Positions 36,588-46,549 of a DNA stretch of 64,000 bases are shown piece after piece (position 1 is the stretch's first letter; every line of letters begins with the position of its first letter). Under the pieces are notes generated by a model. That model was not told where the DNA came from, searched no databases, and was given only the letters and a program-made list of their open reading frames with translations. Source of the DNA: Vreelandella songnenensis. Its GTDB lineage: Bacteria > Pseudomonadota > Gammaproteobacteria > Pseudomonadales > Halomonadaceae. Made by a program: the position numbers and the translations under genes. The DNA lies in the NCBI RefSeq assembly GCF_003002925.1, contig NZ_PVTK01000001.1, forward strand, positions 1 to 64,000, in the 5' to 3' direction.

Positions 36588-37343
36588 CTACCTCAACTGG
36601 AACTCGATGCGCTGCGTGGCCCGGCGCACCTGCTGGCTGCCGGAAAACTGCCACTGCGCGATGGCTTCTTCAGCGGCGCTTTCAAACACGCGCCGCGGCT
36701 GAGCGTTGGTCACCCGTATGGAGGAACGATCAACGCTGCCATCTCGACGAATGATGAACTCCACCTCGACGAAGCCTTCCATGCCCCGACGCTGAGCGCG
36801 TGCAGGGTATGTAGGATTGACCCGGCTGGTCGGCGCCAGTTGCCCGACGCTGACCGGCTCATCGGAAGGCGGCGCTTCGGCTACCGGCGCGGCGGACTGT
36901 TCTGCCGGGGCGCTGGCAGGCGTTTCAGCTGGCGCTGGCTGAGGCGCTGGCTGCGCAGTGGGCGCCGGTGGCGTGGGTGCAGGTTCTGGCGTCGGCTCCG
37001 GCGTGATTTCGGTCAGCTCGGGCAATTCGCTATCCATTTCTACCGGCTCGATGGGCGCTTCAGGCAGCTCGACCTCGGGCAGACTGATGGCGCTGTCGGT
37101 AACCGGCGGCGGCTCCGGCGTAGGCATGGGCGGCGGTGCCTGCTGCGGCAAGGCCTCGGCGGGGGGCGGCGATGCTGCCTCCTGTTCCGGCGCCACTTCA
37201 GGTGCTTCGACCATGCTCATGGTCATGGTCATTTCCGGCGCGTCAGGCTCCTTTTCAGGCGGGGCAACCAGCAGCGCCAGCAGCCAGAACAGGCCTATCG
37301 CAAGCGTGGCGCCTATCAGCAGCGACAGCGCATGACGCATCAT
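36588..37343 (-). CDS. tonB: TonB-family energy transducer
   Basis: Transmits proton-motive force from ExbB/ExbD to outer-membrane TonB-dependent receptors (251 residues). One N-terminal TM helix (residues 5-27), a long Pro/Glu/Ala-rich periplasmic spacer (PTPEPTPEPAPTPPAPTAQ), and a C-terminal TonB domain (YPARAQRRGMEGFVEVEF, then VFESAAEEAIAQWQF). It starts with two adjacent ATGs. The first overlaps the exbD stop codon and has GGAG six bases upstream. Confidence 0.92.
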   Translation of the reverse strand: MMRHALSLLIGATLAIGLFWLLALLVAPPEKEPDAPEMTMTMSMVEAPEVAPEQEAASPPPAEALPQQAPPPMPTPEPPPVTDSAISLPEVELPEAPIEPVEMDSELPELTEITPEPTPEPAPTPPAPTAQPAPQPAPAETPASAPAEQSAAPVAEAPPSDEPVSVGQLAPTSRVNPTYPARAQRRGMEGFVEVEFIIRRDGSVDRSSIRVTNAQPRRVFESAAEEAIAQWQFSGSQQVRRATQRIEFQLR

Positions 37344-37747
37344 GGCGTACTCCGATTCGCCGCCACGGCGACCTGCTCCACACCGGCCTGCTTGAGGCGA
37401 TCCATGACTTCGATCAACAGCCCCGTGGTCGAATCACGGTCAGCCTGAATCACCGCCGATCCCTGCTCGGTCAGCATACCCGCCACTTCCTGACCAACCT
37501 GGTGTACGTCCACCGGCTTGCCATCTACCCAGATCGCACCTTCAGGCGTGATCGCCACCAGCACCTGCGCCTCCGGGCGCGGGCTCGCCGCGCTCGAATC
37601 GGGGCGCTCGATCTCGATGCCGCTCTCCTTGATAAAGCTGGTCGTGACGATAAAGAAGATCAGCATGATGAACACCACGTCCAGCATGGGCGTCAGGTTG
37701 ACCTCGTTACTTTCGGCACTTGCGTCCATCGAACGGCGTCTACGCAT
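37340..37747 (-). CDS. exbD: ExbD-type biopolymer transporter
   Basis: A 135-residue single-TM partner of ExbB. The start is the ATG of MRRRRSMDASAE, directly behind GGAGGAGAAAG. The TM helix has VNLTPMLDVVFIMLIFFIVTT with the conserved Asp of the proton path, followed by a periplasmic ExbD domain. The gene overlaps the 3' end of exbB by eight bases and the tonB start by four. Confidence 0.93.
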   Translation of the reverse strand: MRRRRSMDASAESNEVNLTPMLDVVFIMLIFFIVTTSFIKESGIEIERPDSSAASPRPEAQVLVAITPEGAIWVDGKPVDVHQVGQEVAGMLTEQGSAVIQADRDSTTGLLIEVMDRLKQAGVEQVAVAANRSTP

Positions 37748-38282
37748 CTTTCTCCTCCAAGGCACGCGCCAGGCGATCGTGCAAGCGTTGGTCTTCGCGA
37801 CGAATCACGTGCTCTAAACGACTGATAAACAAAAGCCCCACGACGGCAATGGCCATGCCGGTCAAGGTCGGCAGCGTGGCCCGCGCCACGCCGTCGGCCA
37901 TGGCCCGGGCCTGGTGGGTCTCGCTCATCGAGAGGCTGTCAAAAACGGTAATCATGCCGGTCACGGTGCCCAGAAGCCCGAGCAGCGGGCAGAGCGCTAC
38001 CAGCAGCTTCAACCAAGGCAGCGGGCGGCGCAGTCTGGCTACCAGCGCTTCGCTCCAGACATGACGCAGGGTGCGCGCGCTCCAGCTGCGGTGGTCCGGG
38101 CGATCGGCCCATCGGCGAACCAGCTGCCGGCGCGCCTGACGCCAGGTAATGCGGTAGTACCACCAGCGCTCGATGGCCATGCCAAACACCAGCACCGCAA
38201 CAAACGCCAGCACTACCAGCACCGCACCACCGGCCTCCACCAGCCGCTCAACCGGCTCCAGCCAGAGAGGTAGCGTGGGCAT
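37740..38282 (-). CDS. exbB: ExbB-type proton channel component (MotA/TolQ/ExbB family)
   Basis: A 180-residue inner-membrane protein with a first TM near residues 18-38, then the double TM of the ExbB/TolQ domain (WLKLLVALCPLLGLLGTVTGM and AIAVVGLLFISRLEHVI). Its short length matches ExbB2 of TonB2 systems. It starts directly after the TtpC-like gene (stop TGA, then GATG) and overlaps exbD. Confidence 0.92.
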   Translation of the reverse strand: MPTLPLWLEPVERLVEAGGAVLVVLAFVAVLVFGMAIERWWYYRITWRQARRQLVRRWADRPDHRSWSARTLRHVWSEALVARLRRPLPWLKLLVALCPLLGLLGTVTGMITVFDSLSMSETHQARAMADGVARATLPTLTGMAIAVVGLLFISRLEHVIRREDQRLHDRLARALEEKDA

Positions 38283-38283
38283 C

Positions 38284-39636
38284 TCAGTTCACCGTAGTAG
38301 CGTAGGCTGTGGATTGGGCCTCGAGGTGATCGGCAAGCGTGGCACTTGCTTCACCCTCGATGACCTGACTCAAGTGGCGGCTCTGGCTTGAAAGCAGCGT
38401 CTGGGCAAACAGCAACGGCACGGCGGTGATAAGACCCAGCACGGTGGTTATCAACGCCTGACTGATACCGCCCGCCATCAGCTGCGGGTCGCCAGTGCCA
38501 AACACGGTAATGGCCTGGAAAGTAACGATCATGCCGGTCACCGTGCCCAGCAGGCCTAAAAGCGGTGCAATGGCGGCCAGCAGCTTGACGATCGGCTGGC
38601 CGCGCTCGATACGCGGAAGCTCTGCCAGCACGGCTTCATCCAGGCGTGCCTCGAGCGCCTCCGGCGTCTGGTGCTTGTCCATATCCTTGAAGCGCAGCAG
38701 CACGCGACCCAGCGGATTATTGGCGTGCAGCTGATCAGGCGAACGGCGCTGTCGGCGTACGCGTGCGCTGACTACCGCCAGGTAGCCATACTGAACCAGC
38801 GCGACCAGAAGCCCCAGCACGCCGAGCGCCACGATCACGTAACCCACATACCCGCCCTGCTCGAAGCGCTCCCAGAGACTGGGCCGCTGCGCCAGCGCCT
38901 GCAGAACGCGCCCCTGGGTGGGGTCGATGACGAACTCACGGCTTTCCCCCTGATGATACGCCTTGAGCACATCCTGAATATCCGACGGCGTACGCGGCAT
39001 CTCCGCCAGTGGCTCCTGGCCCTGGCGCAGCAGCGCCGAGTCGGTAAACGCCACGAAATCACCCAGACGAATGATTTCCCGCGGCTCGATGCTGCCACTG
39101 ACATCCGCCACGGGAAGCGTCAGCCGCTCGGCCTGGGCCGTTTGCGCGGTCAGGCCGGCCAGGCTATCCACCACGTCTTCGAGCTGGCTTCGCTCGAGTA
39201 CTTCTGCATTTTCCAGGCGCGGCGGCAGCGCGTCATCATGCAGGGTCAACCAGCTATCTTCACCCAGCGCGTTACGTACTTCGCTGCTGTGGCGGGCGAG
39301 GTTACTTAAAAGCTGAGTGAGCGCTTCCCCCTGTTCGCTCTGGCGCTCGGCAAGTTCACCGGCCTGCTCGGACTGGGCCTGCTGCTGCGCCTGGAGCGCC
39401 TCGCGCTGCTCTTCAGCTGCCTGATGCTCGGCACGGGCTTCCTCCAGTGCCTCGCTCAGCGCCTGCTGGTCGCTTAGAAAACTTTCCAGGCGCTGCTGGT
39501 CGCGCGCTTCGGCGGCCTGGCGCGCTTCGCGCAGCGATGAAACGCTGTCGCTCTGTGCGAAAACCGCAGGATTCACGGCGACCATTCCCATCAGCAGGCA
39601 AGCGCTGCCAAGGCGAGATAAACGTTTCAGGCTCAT
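38284..39636 (-). CDS. TtpC-like MotA/TolQ/ExbB proton channel protein with coiled-coil N-terminus
   Basis: A 450-residue protein. A signal peptide (residues 1-28, ending VFAQ) is followed by a long Glu/Gln/Ala-rich coiled coil (about 30-120), a middle periplasmic domain and a C-terminal ExbB/TolQ module with three TMs (GYVIVALGVLGLLVALVQYGY, LAAIAPLLGLLGTVTGMIVTF, VLGLITAVPLLFAQTLL). This architecture matches TtpC, the extra channel component of TonB2 complexes in Vibrio. It overlaps the upstream DUF3450 gene by ATGA. Confidence 0.88.
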   Translation of the reverse strand: MSLKRLSRLGSACLLMGMVAVNPAVFAQSDSVSSLREARQAAEARDQQRLESFLSDQQALSEALEEARAEHQAAEEQREALQAQQQAQSEQAGELAERQSEQGEALTQLLSNLARHSSEVRNALGEDSWLTLHDDALPPRLENAEVLERSQLEDVVDSLAGLTAQTAQAERLTLPVADVSGSIEPREIIRLGDFVAFTDSALLRQGQEPLAEMPRTPSDIQDVLKAYHQGESREFVIDPTQGRVLQALAQRPSLWERFEQGGYVGYVIVALGVLGLLVALVQYGYLAVVSARVRRQRRSPDQLHANNPLGRVLLRFKDMDKHQTPEALEARLDEAVLAELPRIERGQPIVKLLAAIAPLLGLLGTVTGMIVTFQAITVFGTGDPQLMAGGISQALITTVLGLITAVPLLFAQTLLSSQSRHLSQVIEGEASATLADHLEAQSTAYATTVN

Positions 39637-40418
39637 GGCTGGCCTCCCTGCTGGTTGGTGGCGGTAATCGAAAGCGGCAGTTTCAGCAGATCCGGGGTGC
39701 GCTGATCATCGGCGATGCGCAGGGCGTTGCGTACCTCGCGGCGCGCTCGCTCATCTAGCGGCAACCACTCATTACCTTCGGCATCCCACACGCCCCCTTC
39801 CCGCTCATCCGGGGTCAGGTAGTAGTAGCCAATGCGCCCGACGCGTAGATAGTCGACCTCACGGGCACTGCCTTCTACCTTTTCCAGGCGACCGCGCCAG
39901 TGATCGATCTCACGGCCGTAATCGAGCTCGACACGCCAGGTTTCCAGCAGGCTATTGATGCGCTCGACGCTGTCGGCACCCGCCTGCTCGTCGGAACGCG
40001 CAACCCGCGCCAGACGCTCATCGCGCAAAAACGGCAGGTCCTGCTCGATCCAGCGAGTCAGCTGCGCGGTCATGTCCTGCTCGATCAGCGGCAACGCGGC
40101 GCGGGTCTCTTCCAGGGTATCCAGCGCCGTCCCCAGCTGCTGCTGGCGCTCGGCCTCTTCAATCAGGCGCGCACTCAAGGCAGCGTTGGACGCCTCCATC
40201 TGCCGCGTCTCACGCTCCAGACGGCGCAGCTCTTCAAGGGCGTCACGCGTTTCCTCATCGGCGGCGTCAATCTGCTGCTGAAGGGCCGCCTGGGTTTGCT
40301 GGGCTTCTACACTCTGGGCCGCCTGGCCCGCTGTTTCATCGCTTGCCATTAGCGTACCGCTGACCAGCACACCTGCCAGGCAGCACCCGCGCAACACAAA
40401 GAAAGGCCTGTTCAGCAC
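39633..40418 (-). CDS. DUF3450-family periplasmic coiled-coil protein
   Basis: A 261-residue exported protein starting at GTG (GGAGAG five bases upstream). The signal peptide is FFVLRGCCLAGVLVSGTLMAS. It is followed by a coiled coil (AQQTQAALQQ, RDALEELRRLERETRQMEA) and a small C-terminal domain with LRVGRIGYYYLTPDERE. This matches the DUF3450 protein that is the first gene of TonB2/TtpC clusters. It would be the first translated product behind the Fur box. Confidence 0.85.
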   Translation of the reverse strand: MLNRPFFVLRGCCLAGVLVSGTLMASDETAGQAAQSVEAQQTQAALQQQIDAADEETRDALEELRRLERETRQMEASNAALSARLIEEAERQQQLGTALDTLEETRAALPLIEQDMTAQLTRWIEQDLPFLRDERLARVARSDEQAGADSVERINSLLETWRVELDYGREIDHWRGRLEKVEGSAREVDYLRVGRIGYYYLTPDEREGGVWDAEGNEWLPLDERARREVRNALRIADDQRTPDLLKLPLSITATNQQGGQP

Positions 40419-40535
40419 GTCGACTCTCCGTTACTGCCCGGCGCGCCTTGATCGCGGCACGCCGGAAACTAATTAGGTATAAGAACGATTTGCGTTTAAA
40501 TTTAGCTGCGCATAGCCTACCACTGTCACAATAAA

Positions 40536-40550
40536 TGACAATATTTATCA
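40536..40550 (-). promoter_or_regulatory. Fur box upstream of the TonB2 operon
   Basis: On the minus strand TGATAAATATTGTCA matches the 7-1-7 Fur consensus TGATAATNATTATCA at 12 of 14 defined positions. TTGTCA inside it could serve as a -35 element. It lies about 118 bases before the first gene of the DUF3450-ttpC-exbB-exbD-tonB-TPR operon, predicting repression when iron is plentiful. Confidence 0.75.
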
Positions 40551-40585
40551 TTAACATCAAGGCCGTTTATACGGACGACAGGCAC

Positions 40586-40613
40586 AAAAAAGGCGCCCGC
40601 AGGCGCCTTTTTT
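40586..40613. terminator. Strong bidirectional terminator (nrdF and opposite strand)
   Basis: Stem GGCGCC (40592-40597) and GGCGCC (40602-40607) with loop CGCA, flanked by six A and six T residues that extend the stem. It lies 40 bases past the nrdF stop and fits an intrinsic terminator in either direction. Confidence 0.88.
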
Positions 40614-40653
40614 GCATTACCAATGAGGAGCAATGCCTTTCAAGCCTTTCGCA

Positions 40654-41652
<999 letters not shown>

Positions 41653-41680
41653 TTAAGTACGAAGTGTCCGGTAATGCCTA

Positions 41681-43864
41681 TCACAGCGTGCAGGAGACGC
41701 AGCCTTCCACTTCGGTACCTTCCAGCGCGCTCTGGCGCAAACGGATGTAGTAAAGCGTCTTGATACCCTTACGCCAGGCGTAGATCTGGGCCTTGTTGAT
41801 ATCACGCGTGGTGGCGGTGTCCGGGAAGAACAGGGTCAATGAAAGCCCCTGATCTACGTGCTTGGACGCCTCGGCGTAGGTATCAATAATCTTCTCGGGA
41901 CCAATTTCGTAGGCATCCTGGAAGTAATCGAAATTGGCCTCGTTCAAGAACGGCGCCGGGTAATAAACACGTCCCAGCTTGCCCTCTTTGCGGATCTCGA
42001 TTCTCGCCGCCACCGGGTGAATGCTGGAGGTTGAGTTGTTGATATAGGAAATCGAGCCCGTGGGCGGCACTGCCTGCAGGTTACGGTTATAAAGACCGTG
42101 ACTCATGACCGATGCCTTGAGCTCCTGCCAGTCCTGCTGGGTAGGCAGCTCGATGCCGCTACGCTCGAACAGGCCACGCACCTTGTCGGTACGCGGTAGC
42201 CACTCTTGCTCAAGATACTTGTCGAAAAACTCGCCCGTGGCGTAGGTGGAGTCCTTGAAGCCGTCAAAGGTCTCGCCATGCTCGATGGCCAGGCGGTTCG
42301 AGGCGCGCAGCGCATGAAACGCGATGCAGTAGAAGTAGAGGTTGGTGAAATCCAGCCCCTCATCCGAGCCGTAGTAGATGTGCTCACGCGCCAGGTAGCC
42401 GTGCAGGTTCATCTGCCCAAGGCCGATGGCTCGCGACTTGGCATTGCCTTCGGCAATAGAGGGCACGCTGCTCAGGTTGCTCATCTCGGATACGGCAGTC
42501 AGGCCACGAATCGCGATCTCGACGCTGGTACCGATATTGCCCGCATCCATCACCTTGGCGATGTTCATCGACCCCAGGTTGCAGGAGATATCCTGCCCCA
42601 TGTCCTTGTAGCCCAGGTCATCATCGTAGGAGGTCGGGGTATTGACCTGAAGAATCTCCGAGCACAGGTTACTCATGTTGATACGTCCGGCAATCGGGTT
42701 CGCCCGGTTTACCGTGTCTTCAAACATGATGTAGGGGTAGCCCGACTCGAACTGCAGCTCGGCAAGCGTCTGGAAGAAGGCGCGCGCATTGATCTTGTGC
42801 TTGCGGATACGCGCATCGGCCACCATTTCATGGTACTTCTCGGTGACGCTGATATCGCCAAACGGCACGCCGTACACGCGCTCGACATCGTAGGGCGAGA
42901 ACAGGTACATGTCGTCGTTGCGCTTGGCAAGCTCAAAGGTGATATCCGGAATGGTAACGCCCAGTGACAGCGTCTTGATACGGATTTTCTCATCGGCATT
43001 TTCGCGCTTGGTATCCAGAAAACGCAGGATATCCGGGTGGTGCGCGTTGAGGTATACCGCCCCTGCTCCCTGGCGAGCGCCCAGCTGGTTGGCGTAGGAG
43101 AACGCATCTTCAAGCAGTTTCATGATCGGGATGATGCCCGACGACTGGTTCTCGATACGCTTGATCGGCGCGCCGGCTTCACGAATGTTGGTCAGCAGAA
43201 AGGCAACGCCACCGCCGCGCTTGGAGAGCTGCAGCGCCGAGTTGATCGAGCGGCCGATCGACTCCATGTTGTCTTCGATACGCAGCAGAAAGCATGACAC
43301 CAGTTCGCCGCGCTGCTGCTTGCCGCAGTTGAGGAACGTGGGCGTGGCGGGCTGGAAACGGCCGCTGATGATTTCATCGACGAGTGATTTCGCCAGCGCC
43401 TCTTCACCACGCGCCAGTGTCAGCGCGACCATGCATACGCGGTCTTCGTAGCGCTCGAGGTAGCGCTTGCCGTCAAAGGTTTTCAGCGTATAGCTGGTGT
43501 AGTACTTGAAGGCGCCCAAAAAGCTTGGGAAGCGAAACTTGTAGGCATAGGCCTGTTCGAACAGCGCTTTTACAAAGGCAAAGCTGTACTGGTCCAGCAC
43601 CTTGGCTTCGTAGTAGCTCTCCTCGACCAGGTAATCGAGCTTCTCTTCCAGCGAGTGGAAGAAGACGGTGTTCTGGTTAACATGCTGCAGGAAATACTGA
43701 CGCGCCGCCTCACGGTCCTTGTCCAGCTGCAATTCGCCGTTGGCCCCGTACAGGTTAAGCATCGCATTCAGTGCATGGTAGTCCAGCGTGCGCGTTTCGG
43801 TCGTTCCTGAAGCAGGACGCTTGGCTTCGGCCACGTTTTTCGAGGCTAGGTTTGTCGTTTCCAA
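41681..43864 (-). CDS. nrdE: Class Ib ribonucleotide reductase alpha subunit
   Basis: Catalytic subunit (727 residues) reducing ribonucleoside diphosphates. Motifs include [18 protein letters not shown] with the first active-site Cys, [24 protein letters not shown] with the thiyl-radical Cys, and [18 protein letters not shown]. The C-terminal redox pair CVSC is in [11 protein letters not shown] and is recharged by NrdH. It lacks the N-terminal ATP-cone, as is normal for NrdE. Its start overlaps the nrdI 3' end by 19 bases. Confidence 0.96.
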   Translation of the reverse strand: METTNLASKNVAEAKRPASGTTETRTLDYHALNAMLNLYGANGELQLDKDREAARQYFLQHVNQNTVFFHSLEEKLDYLVEESYYEAKVLDQYSFAFVKALFEQAYAYKFRFPSFLGAFKYYTSYTLKTFDGKRYLERYEDRVCMVALTLARGEEALAKSLVDEIISGRFQPATPTFLNCGKQQRGELVSCFLLRIEDNMESIGRSINSALQLSKRGGGVAFLLTNIREAGAPIKRIENQSSGIIPIMKLLEDAFSYANQLGARQGAGAVYLNAHHPDILRFLDTKRENADEKIRIKTLSLGVTIPDITFELAKRNDDMYLFSPYDVERVYGVPFGDISVTEKYHEMVADARIRKHKINARAFFQTLAELQFESGYPYIMFEDTVNRANPIAGRINMSNLCSEILQVNTPTSYDDDLGYKDMGQDISCNLGSMNIAKVMDAGNIGTSVEIAIRGLTAVSEMSNLSSVPSIAEGNAKSRAIGLGQMNLHGYLAREHIYYGSDEGLDFTNLYFYCIAFHALRASNRLAIEHGETFDGFKDSTYATGEFFDKYLEQEWLPRTDKVRGLFERSGIELPTQQDWQELKASVMSHGLYNRNLQAVPPTGSISYINNSTSSIHPVAARIEIRKEGKLGRVYYPAPFLNEANFDYFQDAYEIGPEKIIDTYAEASKHVDQGLSLTLFFPDTATTRDINKAQIYAWRKGIKTLYYIRLRQSALEGTEVEGCVSCTL

Positions 43865-44283
43865 AACTCTTCTACTCCTTTGCGGACCCTGGCCACATCA
43901 TCGTCGGTACCAAATAGCTCAAATCGATACAGCAGGGGCACATGGCACTTTTCTGAAATGATGCGGCCAGCTAGGCCATACGCATCGCCAAAATTGGTGT
44001 TACCGGCAGCAATGACGCCGCGAATAAGGCGCCGATTGTGTTCATCGTTAAGAAAGCGAATGACCTGCCCTGGCACTGCGCCCTTCACCCCACCGCCCCC
44101 GTAGGTAGGCGTAATCAATATGTAGGGGGTGTCGATACGCAGCGTCGGTTCCTCGCGCCCAAGCGGAAGACGTTGGGCGGCCAGGCCAAGCTTTTGTACA
44201 AAACGATGAGTGTTACCTGACTTGGTGGAAAAATAGACAATGCTGCCAGCACGTGATGATTCAGCAGCGGCGTCTACCAGCAT
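43846..44283 (-). CDS. nrdI: Flavodoxin-like NrdI protein
   Basis: FMN protein that supplies oxidant to assemble the manganese tyrosyl radical of NrdF (145 residues). The FMN phosphate loop is [17 protein letters not shown], followed by the NrdI-typical [26 protein letters not shown] and [18 protein letters not shown]. The ATG has little Shine-Dalgarno sequence, but nrdH ends only nine bases upstream, so reinitiation is likely. Confidence 0.94.
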   Translation of the reverse strand: MLVDAAAESSRAGSIVYFSTKSGNTHRFVQKLGLAAQRLPLGREEPTLRIDTPYILITPTYGGGGVKGAVPGQVIRFLNDEHNRRLIRGVIAAGNTNFGDAYGLAGRIISEKCHVPLLYRFELFGTDDDVARVRKGVEEFWKRQT

Positions 44284-44292
44284 GAACGTGTT

Positions 44293-44514
44293 TTACGCCA
44301 GGGCTTGAATGCGATCCGGGCGGAAACCTGACCAGTGGTCGTCGCCGGCTACCACAACGGGAAGCTGACGGTAGCCAAGGGCTTCTACTTCTTCTTGGGC
44401 GCCGGATTCGGCCGTAATATCGATAACGGTATACTCTAGACCTTGCTTGTCCAGGGCGCGGTAGGTAGCCGTGCACTGAACACAAGCGGGCTTGCTATAA
44501 ATTTGAATTTCCAT
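44293..44514 (-). CDS. nrdH: Glutaredoxin-like protein NrdH
   Basis: Electron donor for NrdEF (73 residues), reduced by thioredoxin reductase. The redox motif is CVQC in KPACVQCTATYRAL, and the C-terminal part GYRQLPVVVAGDDHWSGFRPD is almost the same as E. coli NrdH. First gene of nrdHIEF. Confidence 0.95.
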   Translation of the reverse strand: MEIQIYSKPACVQCTATYRALDKQGLEYTVIDITAESGAQEEVEALGYRQLPVVVAGDDHWSGFRPDRIQALA

Positions 44515-44550
44515 GGCTATTTCCCCTTTTCATAGCAGCATTTTTGGGGT

Positions 44551-44566
44551 AGTGCATATCTAGTGC
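44551..44566 (-). promoter_or_regulatory. Candidate NrdR box 1
   Basis: AGTGCATATCTAGTGC fits the right half of the NrdR consensus (ACACWATATNTWGTGT) well and the left half poorly. It lies in the nrdH leader, 41 bases (about four helical turns) from box 2. Confidence 0.5.
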
Positions 44567-44591
44567 CCTACCCGCTCTGAAGACACAACGC

Positions 44592-44607
44592 ATACTATAT
44601 ATAGCCC
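44592..44607 (-). promoter_or_regulatory. Candidate NrdR box 2, overlapping the nrdH -10
   Basis: The core CTATATATAG (44595-44604) matches the centre of the NrdR box exactly; the outer bases match less well. It covers the predicted -10 element. NrdR binds such paired boxes and represses nrd operons when ATP/dATP is high. Confidence 0.6.
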
Positions 44608-44625
44608 ATGAGAAAATCAATTCAA
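44598..44625 (-). promoter_or_regulatory. Predicted promoter of nrdHIEF
   Basis: On the minus strand TTGAAT (44620-44625) and TATATA (44598-44603) are 16 bases apart. The start site would be near 44590, about 75 bases upstream of nrdH, between the two NrdR boxes. Confidence 0.55.
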
Positions 44626-44691
44626 GCATATATGGTATTTTTTCATCCACAGGTTATTGACAACTCATGCCCAGCATTACCCCCTGACATG

Positions 44692-44721
44692 AAAAAAGCC
44701 GCCCCCAAGAGGGGCGGCTTT
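44692..44721 (-). terminator. Terminator downstream of sodA
   Basis: Perfect 11-bp stem (AAAGCCGCCCC at 44695-44705, GGGGCGGCTTT at 44711-44721) with loop CAAGA. Six A residues at 44692-44697 give a U-tract on the minus strand. It lies about 45 bases past the sodA stop. Confidence 0.88.
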
Positions 44722-44766
44722 CATACAGGCGCTAAAGCGCCCTGTTCTGCTTTGTCAGGCGTGCAA

Positions 44767-45378
44767 TCAGGCAATGGCAGCCTGATAGCGACGCTCAACG
44801 TCTTCCCAGTTTACAACGCTGAAGAACGCTGAAATGTAATCAGGACGCTTGTTCTGATATTTCAGGTAATAGGCGTGTTCCCACACGTCCAGACCCAGCA
44901 GCGGCGTGTTGCCGTGCATCAGCGGGCTATCCTGGTTAAGGGTATTTTCAACAACCAGTTTTTTCTCGGGTGTGACGCTTAGCCACGCCCAACCACTGCC
45001 GAAACGGCCAACGGCGGCTTTCTTGAACTCTTCCTGGAAGGCTTCGAAACCGCCCAGCTCGCTTTCGATGGCGTCAGCAACATCGCCCTGGGGCTTGCCG
45101 CCACCGTTGGGAGACATCATCTGCCAGAACATGGAGTGGTTGGCGTGGCCGCCACCGTTGTTGATGACCGCCTGGCGCTTGGCTTCCGGCACGCGATCCA
45201 GGTTGGACACCAGCTCTTCGATACCTACCTCTTCAAGACCGGTACCTTCAAGAGCGGCATTGAGGTTGTTGACGTAAGTCTGGTGGTGACGCGAATGGTG
45301 AATTTCCATGGTCATCGCATCGATGTTCGGCTCGAGCGCATCATATGCGTAGGGCAGCTCGGGAAGTGTATGTGCCAT
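44767..45378 (-). CDS. sodA: Superoxide dismutase, Mn-type
   Basis: Converts superoxide to hydrogen peroxide and oxygen (203 residues). The start is the Met of [17 protein letters not shown] with AAGGAG upstream. Metal ligands lie in [30 protein letters not shown] and [21 protein letters not shown]. Gly rather than Gln before the second His motif ([13 protein letters not shown]), together with the Gln in the C-terminal LNQDSPLM, is the manganese-type pattern. FeSOD would have the Gln in the first place. It is therefore called sodA, not sodB, though cambialistic use of iron cannot be excluded. Confidence 0.93.
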   Translation of the reverse strand: MAHTLPELPYAYDALEPNIDAMTMEIHHSRHHQTYVNNLNAALEGTGLEEVGIEELVSNLDRVPEAKRQAVINNGGGHANHSMFWQMMSPNGGGKPQGDVADAIESELGGFEAFQEEFKKAAVGRFGSGWAWLSVTPEKKLVVENTLNQDSPLMHGNTPLLGLDVWEHAYYLKYQNKRPDYISAFFSVVNWEDVERRYQAAIA

Positions 45379-45525
45379 GTTGTCATCTCCTTGAGTGGCT
45401 TTCGTTGCGTTCACTACATTAGGTGCGGCCAGCCGACACCATTTTCAACCGCCTTGGCGGCGTTTTCTCATACCGTGCCAGTACTTTAGCTAACTACGCC
45501 GCGTTTATCTAATGCAAGGCACGAA

Positions 45526-45553
45526 AAAGCCGGCTCTCGAACGAGCCGGCTTT
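45526..45553 (-). terminator. Terminator downstream of etfA
   Basis: Perfect 11-bp stem (AAAGCCGGCTC at 45526-45536, GAGCCGGCTTT at 45543-45553) with loop TCGAAC and an A-tract on the left that gives U residues for minus-strand transcripts. It lies 34 bases past the etfA stop. Confidence 0.87.
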
Positions 45554-45587
45554 GATCACTACTGCCATCGCGAAAATTCAAGCCGGC

Positions 45588-46514
45588 TTACAGCTTGCTT
45601 TCGAGCTCGGGCAGAATTTCGAACAGGTCGCCTACCAGGCCGTAATCCGCGACCTGGAAGATCGGCGCTTCGTCGTCCTTGTTGATCGCGACGATGACCT
45701 TGGAGTCCTTCATGCCTGCCAGGTGCTGGATAGCACCGGAAATACCCACTGCGATGTAAAGATCCGGGGCAACGATCTTGCCGGTCTGGCCGACCTGCAT
45801 GTCGTTGGGTACAAAGCCTGCATCCACTGCGGCGCGTGAGGCACCAACCGCTGCGCCGAGCTTGTCCGCAATCCCTTCGAGCAGCTTGAAGTTCTCGCCA
45901 TTGCCCATGCCGCGGCCGCCGGAGATCACCACCTTGGCGCCGCCAAGCTCCGGGCGGTCGGACTGGGCGAGCTCTTCCTTCACGAACTGCGACTGGGCAT
46001 TCTCGATCACCGTATCAACGGCTTCGATGGTGGCGCTGCCTTCATTGCTCACCGCATCGAAGGCGCTTGCGCGAATTGTCATCACTTTCAGGGCATCGTC
46101 ACTTTTTACCGTGGCGATAGCATTGCCCGCATAGATCGGACGCAGGAACGTATCGGCGCTTTCCACCCCGATCACTTCAGACAATTGACTGACGTCCTTC
46201 AGTGCTGCAAGGCGGGGCAGTACGTTCTTGCCCGTGGTAGAAGCGCTTGCAAGCACGTGGGTGTAACCTTCGGCCAACTCTACCAACAGCGCCCCCATCG
46301 GCTCGGCCAACTGATAGGCGTATACGGCATTGTCCGCCACGCGTACGCGGCTTACGCCCTCAAGCTTGGCCGCCGCTTCGCCAGCCGCCTGCACGCCCTC
46401 ACCGGCTACTAGCACGTCAATATCACCACCGATGGCTTTCGCTGCCGCTACCACGTGGGCCGTAGCGCCGGCGAGCGCGCCTTCGTGTAAATCTGCAAGT
46501 ACCAGAATGCTCAT
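45588..46514 (-). CDS. etfA: Electron transfer flavoprotein alpha subunit
   Basis: Carries the FAD that takes electrons from acyl-CoA dehydrogenases (308 residues from the Met of MSILVLADL). The C-terminal FAD domain shows the ETF-alpha signature [39 protein letters not shown] in the middle and [35 protein letters not shown] near the end. It follows etfB after 35 bases; together they deliver electrons to the ETF-QO encoded divergently at 47687. Confidence 0.96.
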   Translation of the reverse strand: MSILVLADLHEGALAGATAHVVAAAKAIGGDIDVLVAGEGVQAAGEAAAKLEGVSRVRVADNAVYAYQLAEPMGALLVELAEGYTHVLASASTTGKNVLPRLAALKDVSQLSEVIGVESADTFLRPIYAGNAIATVKSDDALKVMTIRASAFDAVSNEGSATIEAVDTVIENAQSQFVKEELAQSDRPELGGAKVVISGGRGMGNGENFKLLEGIADKLGAAVGASRAAVDAGFVPNDMQVGQTGKIVAPDLYIAVGISGAIQHLAGMKDSKVIVAINKDDEAPIFQVADYGLVGDLFEILPELESKL

Positions 46515-46549
46515 GAAATCCGCTCCTATCAAAGTTCTTGAAGATTGTC

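Noticed and set aside
44767..45378. Annotation of the superoxide dismutase as iron-type SodB
   Set aside because: The Gly before GHANH and the Gln in LNQDSPLM fit the manganese type, and the whole sequence reads closer to E. coli SodA.
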